Counted from the stretch's first letter, positions 51,701 through 61,109 are shown. The stretch is 64,000 nucleotides of DNA from Liolophura sinensis (GCF_032854445.1 NC_088300.1:50275682-50339681); one strand, 5' to 3'. Notes: generated by a model not told the origin, from the sequence alone. Translations and numbers: made by a program.

Positions 51701-54700
51701 TTTACTACGGTACGCTCCGATCCGGATCAGTTACACCTTCCACCCAACCAGTTATGGCCCGACTTCAGCCCTCCATACAAACCCAAACAACCGGACATAA
51801 CAGCGTGTCATATTTATCTATTATGTATTATACAATAGCACAGGAAAATACACGGAACTGGATGTTTTCTCTAAATCCATGGAAGTCCAAGTAGTCTTTC
51901 AGCCCGTGCCAAAGCCTCACACACAATTCTATCCAACCCCGTTACCGCCGGCTACCAATCTAGCACCCAGGTTTAGCACCAGGCACCCAAAAAATACACG
52001 CGCGTGCCGCTCATATATAGTACTATTCTGACACGCGATACCCACTATATACTGCTGTTTGTCCAAATCTGCGTAAGCATTGGTACTAATGGTGTGTTAA
52101 GTTATATTACACTGTATCTAAGCATGAACATAAAACCTCTAACCCAGGTAAATTCAAAAGATAAAAGACGACAGCATGGAGAGTAAAACCATTGCAACGA
52201 AGACAGTGTGATATCTGGTAAGTGTTTGCACGCAAACCCTTAATCCACCAGAAGAATTTAACTAGTTACGTGAAACCATTTGTCAACATTTGTCGTGGTT
52301 GCTCTGGTTTTTACTCTCGATGCTGTTGTCTGTTATGTAAAAATATCTTAAAGAACTGATCACATCACCTCTTTCACACTTCAACCGACACTGCAACTAA
52401 GAACGAGGTAATTTATAGTGTGTATTTCTCTTTCCAGCATGTGACCGTTCACGCTTACCTGGGGATAGCTATCATGGCGGCCACAGTTCTGCAAGTATCA
52501 GGTGGTCTGATCAGACCCTCACCTGCATCAAAAATACGACCCGTCTTCAACTACTTTCATCGGATCTTGGGTAAACTCACTCACGCGGCTGCAGGTAAGT
52601 CTATTACTTCGTGCAAAAATCAGAAACAACTCAGCACAGATCTGTCTTGGATCTTTGCCTCTGCTCGAACGATGTATAGCCGCGGACAGTGGTCCTGACT
52701 GATAGTACAGTTTATTTTTGCACGTGTGTCTGCCGAATGATGACCAAGATCTCGTCTCACTCCACCTGTGTGAAGGTGCCATATATTACCCTTATATGAT
52801 TGGCAACATAAAAAGGATCCTGGCGTAAATAAATCTCGAATTGTAACGTTTTTAAAGATCCTGTGTAAAATGTTAGAATTTCAGTCTAACAGAATATCAC
52901 AAGTTATTCATTCAAAAACTAAATGTGTCAAGGATGTTTTAACAACGGCCATCACTCCACGTTTCTTAAATTGTGTATAGCGAGTATAACACTCTAGTTG
53001 GTAAATGTGAACATGGCGCCTGGTGATCTTATTCATAAATGTTATAGCTGTGTCTCATAGCACTTAGTCCTGTATAAACATCCGTATCTGGTCGTTGCAA
53101 ACAGATTCTGCCTGGAAATCATTCACGAATAAAGAGTTTGAAACATGATTGGATTTCACCTCTTTAATGTCGGGTATCTTCCCAGCATAAATTCCTCTCC
53201 ACTTACATGTTTCTAATTTGATTTACAATACTAGTATATATACTTATTTATTACACATTCCTCTGGAAACTGGTGTTTAGGTTAGGAAATGAGTCTTGTC
53301 ATTATTGACTTGGGATGTTCTTCATTATTTACTGTTAGTATACGAATGACGGACTTAACGCTTAGATTTAGTTCTTTCATCACAAAGGGGAAAAATTACA
53401 TTTCTGATGTTTCTTTGCCGATTTGCGCTTACATATTTGGTCCTGAAGATGAGCGTACCTTTATATGAAGAGTAGAGACATCTGGTAATTCTGGCATTAT
53501 GTAAGGATGTCTGTGTTTATTTACATTGTACATTTAATGTAATGAGACAAATTACATGTTTTCTGTAATTCTAGACCAGTGACCTCCAATAAATTGCAAC
53601 TTTCATCTGAAAATTTTGCTTAAGCCATGGTTCTAAGGGTTGTTTATGTTGCTGCTTTGAAACATATTCATAAGCAGTTGGAATAAAACACCTAACTGAG
53701 GTACAAGAAACCCCGATTTCACTGGTGTAAATAGGTGTGACGATGTAGTAATTATTAGACTGTCGTCACTGCTCTAGTTTCACTCTCCATGCTGTAGTCT
53801 TTCATGTTAAGTCTTCAGCATTTTAATGATGTTTTAAAGTTATGGTTGATCCTGCACCTACACAGTTGTTGACCAAAACGCAATCTGCACTTAAAGATTT
53901 ATTTATTTATTTATTTATTTGATTGGTGTTTTACGCCGTCCTCAAGAATATTTGACTTATACGACGGTGGCCATCCGCAGGTTGCACTTAAAGAGGATGG
54001 CATTCTGTATATGCATATTCGAATTAAAATGCATAAAAAGATCTCGCGGAAAAGCGTAAATCCATTTTGATTTCAAATTTTCATTGAAACACTTTCCATG
54101 TGACAACCAATAAAACCAGTTGATTCGACAACTGAAGCATTTACCAAGGTGTTTTACCATCTGAATTATCTTTAGAAGGTTAAGATAAATTCATTAAAAG
54201 ACTTGCAACATATAGAGTAAAATCAAAGCAGCGATGACAATGTGATATTTGACAAACTGGTCATACGCAACGAGTGAAATACTGTCTTTTGCCAGTTTAA
54301 TTTCCATTTATAACCGTTTCAAGAATTTACACAGATCCTGTACTTTGGAGTTTTGTGGACTGAAATGCTAAATGATAATGTTCTCATTTACGTGTACTTT
54401 TGTTCCTTTATAACCGTTTAAAGAACTTACACAGAGCCTGTACTTTGGGTTTTTGTGGACTGAAATGCTAAATGATAATGTTCCCATTTACGTGTACTTT
54501 TGATCCTTTATAACCGTTTCAAGAATTTACACAGAGCCTGTACTTTGGATTTTTGTGGACTGAAATGCTAAATGATAATGTTCTCATTTACGTGTACTTT
54601 TGATCCTTTATAACCGTTTAAAGAACTTACACAGAGCCTGTACTTTGGGTTTTTGTGGACTAAAATGCTAAATGGTAATGTTCTCATTTACGTGTACTTT

Positions 54701-55898
54701 TGATCCTTTATAACCGTTTAAAGAACTTACACAGAGCCTGTACTTTGGGTTTTTGTGGACTGAAGTGCTAAATGATAATGTTCCCATTTACGTGTACTTT
54801 TGATCCTTTATAACCGTTTCAAGAATTTACACAGAGCCTGTACTTTGGGTTTTTGTGGACTGAAATGCTAAATGATAATGTTCGCATTTACGTGTACTTT
54901 TGATCCTTTATAACCGTTTAAAGAACTTACACAGAGCCTGTACTTTGGATTTTTGTGGACTGAAATGATCCCATTTACATTTTTCTTCCAGCTGTAGAGA
55001 TATACTTTGCCTTCGACGTCCCTCTATTTCCACATACGATGAGGAAGTTTGGGTTTATTCTTGTCCTGGTATGGGTCATCACTCAGGTGTTCTGGGAAAT
55101 CGTCATGGAGATCATGTCCTGTTGCAAATCACGAAGTAAGCACTGTTTCACCATCGCCAGTTTGCAGCAAATGACTTCGAAAACATTCAGTTCAAAGTGT
55201 AATTCAATTTTATGGTTAAGATCTCGTGTTGCGTATAATATGATTGACGTTTAGAGATCGCGTAGTAAAATAAGGGCTGCAGAAAAGATCATCTTAATTG
55301 TTGGACATCTTAAATGTCGTCTTGAAGATGGTAGGGTTAAAAGCACGCAATGAGATTCGCCAGAGAGATTTAGTTCCTTGCTTTTCGTCTTTCATCCGAG
55401 ACATGCTTCGTGCTTGAACGTTAAGGGCTACAGAAAAGGTTTTACGATCAACATGGTTGTCAATTTCATGGTGACCTTAAGTTTATTAACAAAGCGATTT
55501 AGTGCATCGAGGTTGATTGATATACTGGACATCTTCAGAAACACAAAGAGATGAAATCGTTATTCTGAAGCCAGTACCAATAACGCAACTTTCACACAAG
55601 CTCATTTTTTTCGATACAAACTTGTTAAATAAGCCACGAGACTCGTATAATTGGAGTAAACTAATGACACGTAAGTCATCAAACACTCGCCTCGATCCAA
55701 TGGCCAAAGTATTAAAAAAACGTTGTTGTATTTTCAACAGGCAGTTCCAAAAGTGACTATGACGTATCAAACAACTTTAAGATTGAAGAGAAATATCCAG
55801 AGGAAACCAACAGAGTGGCAAATGTTATCTTGGCCTTGTATATGCTGAACGTCACAATCATAACATTGGCGGCACTGTGTGCTGTACTACTATTCTGA
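40872..55898 (+). CDS. FRRS1: Ferric-chelate reductase 1-like (Reeler-DOMON-cytochrome b561), complete
   Basis: Coding exons: 40872-40923, 42386-42532, 42708-42856, 43097-43188, 43729-43828, 44571-44771, 45735-45830, 46021-46207, 46933-47049, 47921-48036, 48545-48631, 52438-52594, 54992-55135, 55741-55898. They total 1803 nt, 600 aa plus stop, close to vertebrate FRRS1 (about 590), with all 13 junction phases compatible. FRRS1 (SDR2) is a membrane reductase; by family it passes electrons across the membrane through b561 haems to ferric iron. Domains: signal peptide 1-17; Reeler about 22-165; DOMON about 182-340; b561 core about 376-541 with six predicted helices (about 383-403, 422-442, 453-474, 490-512, 520-541, 574-600). 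His380, His421, His453 and His489 fit the four haem ligands. Possible N-glycosylation sites: NVT in the Reeler domain, NMT, NYT and NHS in the DOMON domain. Function is inferred from family; substrate is not proven. Confidence 0.93.
42386..42532 (+). CDS. FRRS1: FRRS1 exon 2: Reeler domain start
   Basis: Acceptor TTCTCTTTGCAG, donor CCG|GTAAGA; phases 1 and 1. FSTGAPISTCLTMFPKHKG then SPSPFAIRLSSQTYRPSQ is the typical Reeler opening (GAP..xC..M.P.H). Confidence 0.92.
42708..42856 (+). CDS. FRRS1: FRRS1 exon 3: Reeler domain middle
   Basis: Acceptor TATGTTTCAG, donor AAT|GTATGT; phases 1 and 0. FRGLQIRAH, GTFTNFP and LSCFGG match the Reeler F.GF.IQAR...GTF....LTC pattern. Confidence 0.92.
43097..43188 (+). 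CDS. FRRS1: FRRS1 exon 4: Reeler domain
   Basis: Acceptor CCCTTACCAG, donor TTCAC|GTAAGT; phases 0 and 2. LTHKNNAMKRNVTLTWKAP matches the Reeler 'VTH.....K..VTFTW.AP' block; NVT is a possible glycosylation site. Confidence 0.92.
43729..43828 (+). CDS. FRRS1: FRRS1 exon 5: Reeler end and linker
   Basis: Acceptor CTTGTTGCAG, donor GAGCAG|GTGAGA; phases 2 and 0. Reads VASFNEFWGDQKSV, as at the C-end of Reeler domains, then an acidic linker toward the DOMON domain. Confidence 0.88.
43976..44036. repeat. Short CTGTACTCTACACT array (intron 5)
   Basis: About four copies of a 14-15 bp unit within FRRS1 intron 5. Confidence 0.85.
44571..44771 (+). CDS. FRRS1: FRRS1 exon 6: DOMON domain start
   Basis: Acceptor CTTTTGACCAG, donor CTTATG|GTAAGT; phase 0 both sides, 67 codons. 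CGQTRGCFLFP, then VHFEMMGKAEGWVSLGFS is the canonical DOMON opening with its G.WV..GFS strand. Confidence 0.93.
45448..45708 (+). repeat. Full-length tRNA-headed SINE (FRRS1 intron 6)
   Basis: GGGCCTCCGTGGCTCAGTTG then GTTAACACG has a pol III box A; CAACCTGCGGATGGTCGTTG, CTCTGCCCGCTTTCTTCCCA, CATAATGCTGGCCGCCGTCG follow; the 3' block is partly deleted (ATTATGAGGACCGCGTAAAA) before an AAATAAATAAAT tail. Same orientation as the gene. Confidence 0.92.
45735..45830 (+). CDS. FRRS1: FRRS1 exon 7: DOMON domain
   Basis: Acceptor TTTGATGTAG, donor TATACG|GTAAGT; phase 0 both sides, 32 codons: GDDETLSCTAQDSRVTVQRG. Follows the family pattern of 'GDD.V..C....G.V....'. Confidence 0.9.
46021..46207 (+). 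CDS. FRRS1: FRRS1 exon 8: DOMON domain end
   Basis: Acceptor TTTTTGTACAG, donor GTCG|GTATGT; phases 0 and 1. YIYCRFSRPI is the conserved 'C.F.R.I' strand; DWYLFLGWG is the closing DOMON strand. Three potential glycosylation sites (NMT, NYT, NHS). Confidence 0.93.
46660..46692. repeat. (GATT)n microsatellite
   Basis: Run of GATT units with one variant, in FRRS1 intron 8. Confidence 0.9.
46933..47049 (+). CDS. FRRS1: FRRS1 exon 9: link into the b561 core
   Basis: Acceptor TACTTGAACAG, donor CACG|GTAAGC; phases 1 and 1. Ends STWLQAHG, the conserved 'L.AHG' that holds the first haem-ligand candidate, His380. Confidence 0.9.
47050..47920 (+). other. FRRS1 intron 9, with an open frame containing a hydrophobic helix
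   Basis: The frame 47098-47379 encodes a strongly hydrophobic stretch (YLASFLVLLLFVLYVVFGIG) and a basic tail. It is out of phase with exon 9 if spliced at the good acceptor TTTTCTTATCGACAG (47161), and it has no family match. An AATAAA lies at about 47479. Its status is open: chance frame, or alternative terminal exon. Confidence 0.3.
47921..48036 (+). CDS. FRRS1: FRRS1 exon 10: membrane helix 1
   Basis: Acceptor GTCCACCAG, donor TTTCAG|GTGAGT; phases 1 and 0. CLAVIAWMLLVGMGTVVARH is the first b561 helix and KRWFQ leads into the second. Confidence 0.93.
48545..48631 (+). CDS. FRRS1: FRRS1 exon 11: membrane helix 2
   Basis: Acceptor TATATTCAG, donor AGCAAG|GTAAGT; phase 0 both sides. FHRLLVGLAAACTAASFIL with His421, then the short FVKIGGWSK loop typical of this family. 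Confidence 0.93.
50292..50572. repeat. 34-bp minisatellite (FRRS1 intron 11)
   Basis: About eight copies of GTGACACTGACAGATATATG plus GGTTGGGGAGGAGC. Strongly purine-rich on the plus strand. The overlapping minus-strand frames (CQCHAPPQPIYLSVSRSSPT) are products of the repeat. Confidence 0.95.
51268..51500 (-). repeat. Near full-length SINE (FRRS1 intron 11)
   Basis: Reverse complement of the main SINE: ATTTATTTATTTGTTTGATT tail end, CGTACTGAAGAATATTTCAC, CGGGCAGAGCCCGGAAGAAA, CCAGCATGAGCTGGACTTGA and GACCGCATTGGTGAGAGGCT. The box A end is missing. Confidence 0.92.
52438..52594 (+). CDS. FRRS1: FRRS1 exon 12: helices 3 and 4
   Basis: Acceptor CTCTTTCCAG, donor GCAG|GTAAGT; phases 0 and 1. 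HVTVHAYLG (His453), the conserved RP turn (GGLIRPSP), then FNYFHRILGKLTH (His489 and His497). Confidence 0.94.
53200..53400 (+). repeat. Dispersed repeat, copy B (FRRS1 intron 12)
   Basis: Partner of the sequence at 34400-34600; the shared blocks include GGAAACTGGTGTTT, CTTGT.ATTAT.GACT and TTAACGCTTAGATTTAG. Family unknown. Confidence 0.6.
53898..53985 (-). repeat. SINE 3' fragment with internal deletion
   Basis: TTTATTTATTTATTTGATTG, TTTTACGCCGTCCTCAAGAA, TTGACTTATACGACGGTGGC then CATCCGCAGGTTGCAC: the central block is deleted, joining the 3' end to the GCAACCTGCGGATG block. Confidence 0.9.
54305..54975. repeat. 100-bp tandem array abutting exon 13
   Basis: CCTTTATAACCGTTT recurs at 54405, 54505, 54605, 54705, 54805 and 54905, an exact 100-bp period with substitutions only; a first diverged copy starts near 54305. 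The last copy is cut short in CTGAAATG and runs into the polypyrimidine tract and acceptor of exon 13 at 54991. Confidence 0.96.
54992..55135 (+). CDS. FRRS1: FRRS1 exon 13: helix 4 end and helix 5
   Basis: Acceptor TTTTTCTTCCAG, whose pyrimidine tract is the edge of a 100-bp tandem array; donor CGAA|GTAAGC; phases 1 and 1. FGFILVLVWVITQVFWEIVM is helix 5, followed by the cytoplasmic CCKSR. Confidence 0.92.
55741..55898 (+). CDS. FRRS1: FRRS1 exon 14: terminal helix and stop
   Basis: Acceptor TGTATTTTCAACAG; phase 1. A polar stretch (SDYDVSNNFKIEEKYPEETN) then the last helix ILALYMLNVTIITLAALCAV and LLF, stop TGA at 55896-55898. The segment from 55785 on is homologous to the downstream 143-bp repeat units. 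Confidence 0.9.
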
Positions 55899-57190
55899 TT
55901 TGGTTGATGTTCATGTACCGCTACAGAAATATCCCGCTACAGAAATATCCCAAAGTGACCTGCCTAGACATCCGTGTGCTCTGTATAATGAAAATCACAG
56001 TTATAACAGCGGCCACACTGTCTGCTGTTCGACTGTTCGGACTTGGCTGATGTTCATGTACCGCTACAGAAATATCCCGCTACAGAAATATCCCAAAGTG
56101 ACCTGCCTAGACATCCGTGTGCTCTGTATAATGAAAATCACAGTTATAACAGCGGCCACACTGTCTGCTGTTCGACTGTTCGGACTTGGCTGATGTTCAT
56201 GTACCGCTACAGAAATATCCCGCTACAGAAATATCCCAAGGTGACCTGCCTAGACATCCATGTGCTCTTTATGATGAAAATCACAGTTATAACAGCGGCC
56301 GCACTGTCTGCTGTTCGACTATTCTGACTTGGCTGATGTTCATGTACCGCTACAGAAATATCCCGCTACAGAAATATCCCAAGGTGACCTGCCTAGACAT
56401 CCATGTGCTCTTTATGATGAAAATCACAGTTATAACAGCGGCCACACTGTCTGCTGTTCGACTATTCTGACTTGGCTGATGTTCATGTACCGCTACAGAA
56501 ATATCCCAAGGTGACCTGCCTAGACATCCATGTGCTCTTTATGATGAAAATCACAGTTATAACAGCGGCCACACTGTCTGCTGTTCGACTGTTCGGACTT
56601 GGCTGATGTTCATGTACCGCTACAGAAATATCCCGCTACAGAAATATCCCAAAGTGACCTGCCTAGACATCCGTGTGCTCTTTATGATGAAAATCACAGT
56701 TGTAACAGCGGCCACACTGTCTGCTGTTCGACTGTTCGGACTTGGCTGATGTTCATGTACCGCTACAGAAATATCCCGCTACAGAAATATCCCAAAGTGA
56801 CATACCCACTCATCCATGTGCTCTGCATGATGAAAATCACAGTTATGACAGTGACCACACTGTGCTGTACGGCTATTCTGATTTGACTGTATTTCATGCA
56901 CCGCTACAGAAATATCCCGCTACAGAAATACCCCAAAGTGACCTGCCTAGACATGTGCTCTGTATGATGAACATCACAATTATGACAGTGACCACACTGT
57001 GTGCTGTACTACTATACTGATTTGGCTGATGTTCTGGTACGGCTACGGAAATATCCGGCAACAGAAATATCTCAAAATGATCTGCATAGTTATACATGTG
57101 CTCTATATCATCAACATCAGCAGGCTGTGGGCATGCTACTTTTCTCACGTGTCTGATGTTTGTGTACCGCTACAGACATATCCCTAGATG
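55785..57190 (+). repeat. ~143-bp tandem array derived from the last FRRS1 exon
   Basis: The block TGATGTTCATGTACCGCTAC recurs near 55908, 56049, 56192, 56335, 56478, 56605 and 56748, with diverged copies near 56890, 57027 and 57163. The period is 143 bp; one unit is 127 bp because one of two GCTACAGAAATATCCC copies is lost. Each unit translates to a relative of exon 14's end: KYPKVTCLDI, then MKITVITAATLSAVRLF and a stop, against KYPEETNRVA and MLNVTIITLAALCAVLLF. The array lies after the stop codon, in the 3' UTR or beyond. Confidence 0.93.
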
Positions 57191-57645
57191 AGATATGGAG
57201 AGTGCCAATTTGACGGACATTGTATATGTATGTTATAAGTATATTGTTCATTATATTGCCTGCACGGTTGATTGTTTTGAAAACCTATCTTCGTACTTCC
57301 ATTGTCCTTTACAGGATTTAAAGAACCGATTTCGTTCTTCGACAAATCAGTTGGTGCTCCTCACCAAATTGTTGCAAACTGAAAAAGTGATAAATATTTG
57401 ATTACCGCCATGATACAGGCATGTACCAATATTTAAGAGCATGCAACATTTTAATGTTTTGTCGGCAAGATTTTATAAAGGCATTCTTTAGAAATTGTAG
57501 GATATTTTTATATATTATAAATTCAGCACAAAATTATTTCTAAAGATTTTGCGTGGTAGTCTGATAAGGTAGCAGAATCAAATTTTTCTCATGATATTTG
57601 TTCTTGAAATTGTTTGTGAATTATGTAAAGGAGAATTTTGTCAAT

Positions 57646-57661
57646 ACACACACACACACAG
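57646..57661. repeat. (CA)n microsatellite
   Basis: Short CA run of about eight units. Confidence 0.9.
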
Positions 57662-57752
57662 GGTGTGCCCACAGGTATACTGCACTTTGACATATACTCA
57701 CATTTTTACTTCATTTCATTTTCAGTGCCAGTCGTTCACTGATTGCTAGTGT

Positions 57753-57758
57753 AATAAA
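57753..57758 (+). terminator. Candidate polyadenylation signal for FRRS1
   Basis: AATAAA in GTGTAATAAATGTG, the first AATAAA I see after the FRRS1 stop, which would give a 3' UTR of about 1.87 kb containing the repeat array. Use is not proven. Confidence 0.4.
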
Positions 57759-57950
57759 TGTGAAGATAATTTAATTGATCAATACATATTTTGTCCCTCC
57801 TCTCTTCAAACTGCAAATTGTTCGTAATCCGTTTATGTTACTATGGAGATCTTTGTTAATGTTAATGTAATCTTTGCTGTGTTAAATGGAGATTCTGAAG
57901 TCTGGATGAGTTACAGTGGTCATAATGGTGGTTTGATTTCTGACTACATT

Positions 57951-58222
57951 TATTTATTTATTTATTTATTTGATTGGTGTTTTACGCCGTACTCAAGAAT
58001 ATTTCACTTATACGACGGCGGCCAGCATTATGGTGGGTGGAAACTGGGCACAGCCCGGGGGAAACCCACGACCATCCGCAGGTTGCAGGCAGACCTTCCC
58101 ACATACGGCCGGAGAGGAAGCCAATATGAGCTGGACTTGAACTCACAGCGACCGCATTGGTGAGACACTCACGGGTCATTACGCTTCGCAAGCTCGCTAA
58201 CCAACTGAGCCACGGAGGCCCC
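57951..58222 (-). repeat. Full-length SINE with target-site duplication
   Basis: TCTGACTACATT flanks both ends (57939-57950 and 58223-58234). On the minus strand: GGGGCCTCCGTGGCTCAGTT head with box A, CTTCCTCTCCGGCCGTATGT, AACCTGCGGATGGTCGTGGG, CCATAATGCTGGCCGCCGTC, ATATTCTTGAGTACGGCGTA and a tail of AAAT repeats. The best reference copy of the family in this window. Confidence 0.97.
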
Positions 58223-58243
58223 TCTGACTACATTATTATTGTA

Positions 58244-58500
58244 CACTCAGAAGATTGATCTGTTCATTTTAACAGAAAGTCTGAGTTGTCAAAGTGATGC
58301 TAGAATGTATTCTGCTGATGCAGCAGATTATTCTATTATATATAACACATATACTCTGTTAATTCAAGAGAAAGATTCTATTAGACTAATAGGATGTTAT
58401 GTTGAATAAGACAGAATTTTGTGTTATAATAAAACATAATACTTTCTAACATCACTCAGGCAACAGACTTTCTATTAAAATTAACAGATGAATTAGAGTG
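58244..58500. mobile_element. Palindromic MITE, copy 1
   Basis: Starts CACTCAGAAGATTGATCTGT, ends TTAACAGATGAATTAGAGTG, with TA on both sides (58242-58243, 58501-58502). The termini are inverted repeats extending inward (CTGTT.ATTTTAACAGA / TCTATTAAAATTAACAG). No coding capacity. Confidence 0.85.
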
Positions 58501-58591
58501 TAGTCTGATGTAGTATTTACACATAGTTATATTTGACCAAACCTGTGGAAGATGTAACGCGAGACTGCAAATTTAAGTAAACTACAAACCA

Positions 58592-58832
58592 CACTCAAAA
58601 AATTAATCTGTTAATTTTAACAGAGAGTCTGTTGTCTGAGTCATGCAGTTATTATAACACAGTATTGTGTCATTCAACATAATAGTTTGTTAATCTAATA
58701 GAATCGTTATGTTGAATTAATAGAATATGTGTGTTATATTTAACGTGTTATCTGCTGCAATAGCAGAGTACATTTTAGCATCACTCATACAACAGACTTC
58801 AAGTTAAAATTAACAGATCAATGTTTTGAGTG
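58592..58832. mobile_element. Palindromic MITE, copy 2
   Basis: CACTCAAAAAATTAATCTGT ... ACAGATCAATGTTTTGAGTG; same internal blocks as copy 1 (ATGTTGAATTAATAGAATAT, CTGCTGCAATAGCAGAGTAC). Flanked by CA on each side rather than TA. About 90 bp from copy 1. Confidence 0.85.
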
Positions 58833-61100
58833 CATGGAGATAGAGACCCTATTGCACAAATGCTTTATGACCTTCGATCCTCGTAGCGTGAAACTGCAGT
58901 GGCTTGAAATCATCAAGCTGATTCACATTTAGTGCAGGTTCTTGATTTACTGATAGAGCTTTTGCTGGTCACTGACTTTAAGAGTCGCGCACTCTTCTCA
59001 GTGAAATACGCCCTGCTCCCTGGTCGACGCAGATGCTCATTTCACTGCACGATTTCTTCCAAATATGAGATTTTAGATTAAACATTGGCCGGGTTCGCGA
59101 TGGCTCAGTCATCTAAGGTGTTTCGCCGATGTATTTTGCTGATGTGGTGTTAAGCCATAGTCATTTATTTGAAGTCGTGAGACAGAGAGGTTAGAGCAAG
59201 GAAAGATGATTGGTTGGTCTGGTGTCAATATAATGTGACTGGGTGGGGTGTCATGCCTAGTGTCTTTGGCGTGACACTTTAGTGGCGGCAGCACTTTAGC
59301 TGTATAGACTCGCCCTGCCACAATAAGACACAGTATACATACACACACTTAATGACTGCTCGCAGTCATATTACAGAAAAATTGTTAAGTACGACATTTA
59401 ATTGACCCCAAGCATACATACATACATACATACATAGTAAAGGGTATACTGGAGTCTGTCTCTGGTTTGTTACACAAGGTATTGAAATTGGAAATTGCTT
59501 AAACGCGTAAACATGTAGTCCAGACAGGTTTATTTTGGAAACTTTTGTGCTTACAAGCTTTCATTTACTTCATTAAATCTAGGTTATGAGAATAAAGGTA
59601 GATAGAAAATAAGCCAGTTTTTTAATATAAAGTAATGTTTTCAAATCTTCCCAGCGAGTTGTCCCTGATCAGATCAGAGGAAGGGAGCAACTCACGATTT
59701 TGAAAATACATTCCAAGTGCTGATGTGTTACACTATGAGCACCTTGGTGCAATGTTCTGAAGCATATACACGTCAGGCCTACCTATAATGTAACACATGT
59801 TACATACTGGGCTGAATGTGCCAAGGCAAGGTTACACATAATGTAATAATTATTACATTATTATTTTTTTAGCAAATTTTTTATCGCCATGCAGCTATTA
59901 AGATTATATCATATGGTATACTTACAGTACAGATACACTGATTTGTGTTGTTTTCAGTTCCACGAATACCACTAGAGGTTAGACAGCGAGAGCGTGCTTA
60001 GAGTTAAACTTGATTCAATCTTCCCCGAGCTAGTTTATGTTAATCGCTAAAATGTTTTTGTAAACAGTCTGTGTACCGCGCATTTTAGTTCTGGTTTTAC
60101 ACAAAATATTATATGATTTGTTTTATCAGCTGAACGGAATGTTGTCCGAACCGAGAACACTCTGAGATTCCTGGGAGTGACAACAGGGCATACATAAACC
60201 GGCGAATCTCATCGATTGAAGGGGGAACAATTTGGCAGGGTCAAGGTCTTTGCTGCAAATTGTGTCCTTACCTTGAACGCTTTAGCGCATTATAAGTAGT
60301 TAATTTTTTTGGCCCTACATTCATACTTGACGTTGGTCAAAGCTAAACCATATTACCCTGTAGGGCTTCCCGAGCGGACTGACAGGAGCTAAGACATATA
60401 CTTGAAAGTATCATTAAATATTGAAGCACTTCAATAGTTTTAAAGATATTTTAAATATATTACGTTTTTTGTATGAAGACTATATCTTGTGTAGTTTTCA
60501 AATTGTAGCGCTATAGTTTCTTTTCTTTCGCTCTGATTTTGGAAGACATTATTCTCATGCTGTAGAGCATTATCAGCGACGCTGTCAAAAAATTTGATAT
60601 GCCTCCATCGAGAACAAAATTTCGTATTACCAAAAACGAAACGCATAGGTGACTTTTCACATGATAAATCTGATGTGGTACAAAATGTTATAATACATGT
60701 ATATTTTTTGCGCTGTCATTTTCAGTTTAGTTACAGAATAAGAGAGTGAGAATATCCGGAATTATAAAATCATCATAAAATAAGCAACTGAGGCTCATTC
60801 TGCCATCATGGCACAAAGTCACGAGTGGACGTTCCTCTCAGCGCCTATATTTTCCCACCAAGTGCCATCCACGAGTTTCTGTGCCAGAGCTCATTCTTAG
60901 TCGCGTTTCACGAGAAATTTGCTTGCAGCGCTGATGGGGGTCCTGTTCTTTTCTGCTATGACTTATGGTTACACATGCGCAATTCAAGGGATTGGGTCCA
61001 AGAACTGAAGAATGAAGGAGTACTGTTTGGGTAATACTTTCTGCCATATAGACATTTTGGGTTGTTTATGCACAGTGGCTATCTGCACTGTTAGTTTGCA
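58833..61100. other. Non-genic region
   Basis: No exon recognised. Contains a tRNA-like head joined to a LINE-type tail (59090-59165), a (CATA)n run at 59414-59436 and AT-rich sequence. The short open frames (for example 60440-60646) lack support. Confidence 0.4.
59090..59165 (+). repeat. Composite SINE-like element: tRNA-like head plus LINE-type tail
   Basis: GGGTTCGCGATGGCTCAGTC then ATCTAAGGTG looks like a tRNA-derived box A head. It is followed by TGGTGTTAAGCCATAGTCAT then TTATTT, like the 3' tails of the LINE pieces at 29685 and 31262 read on their own strand. Confidence 0.5.
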
Positions 61101-61109
61101 CCTAGTTAA

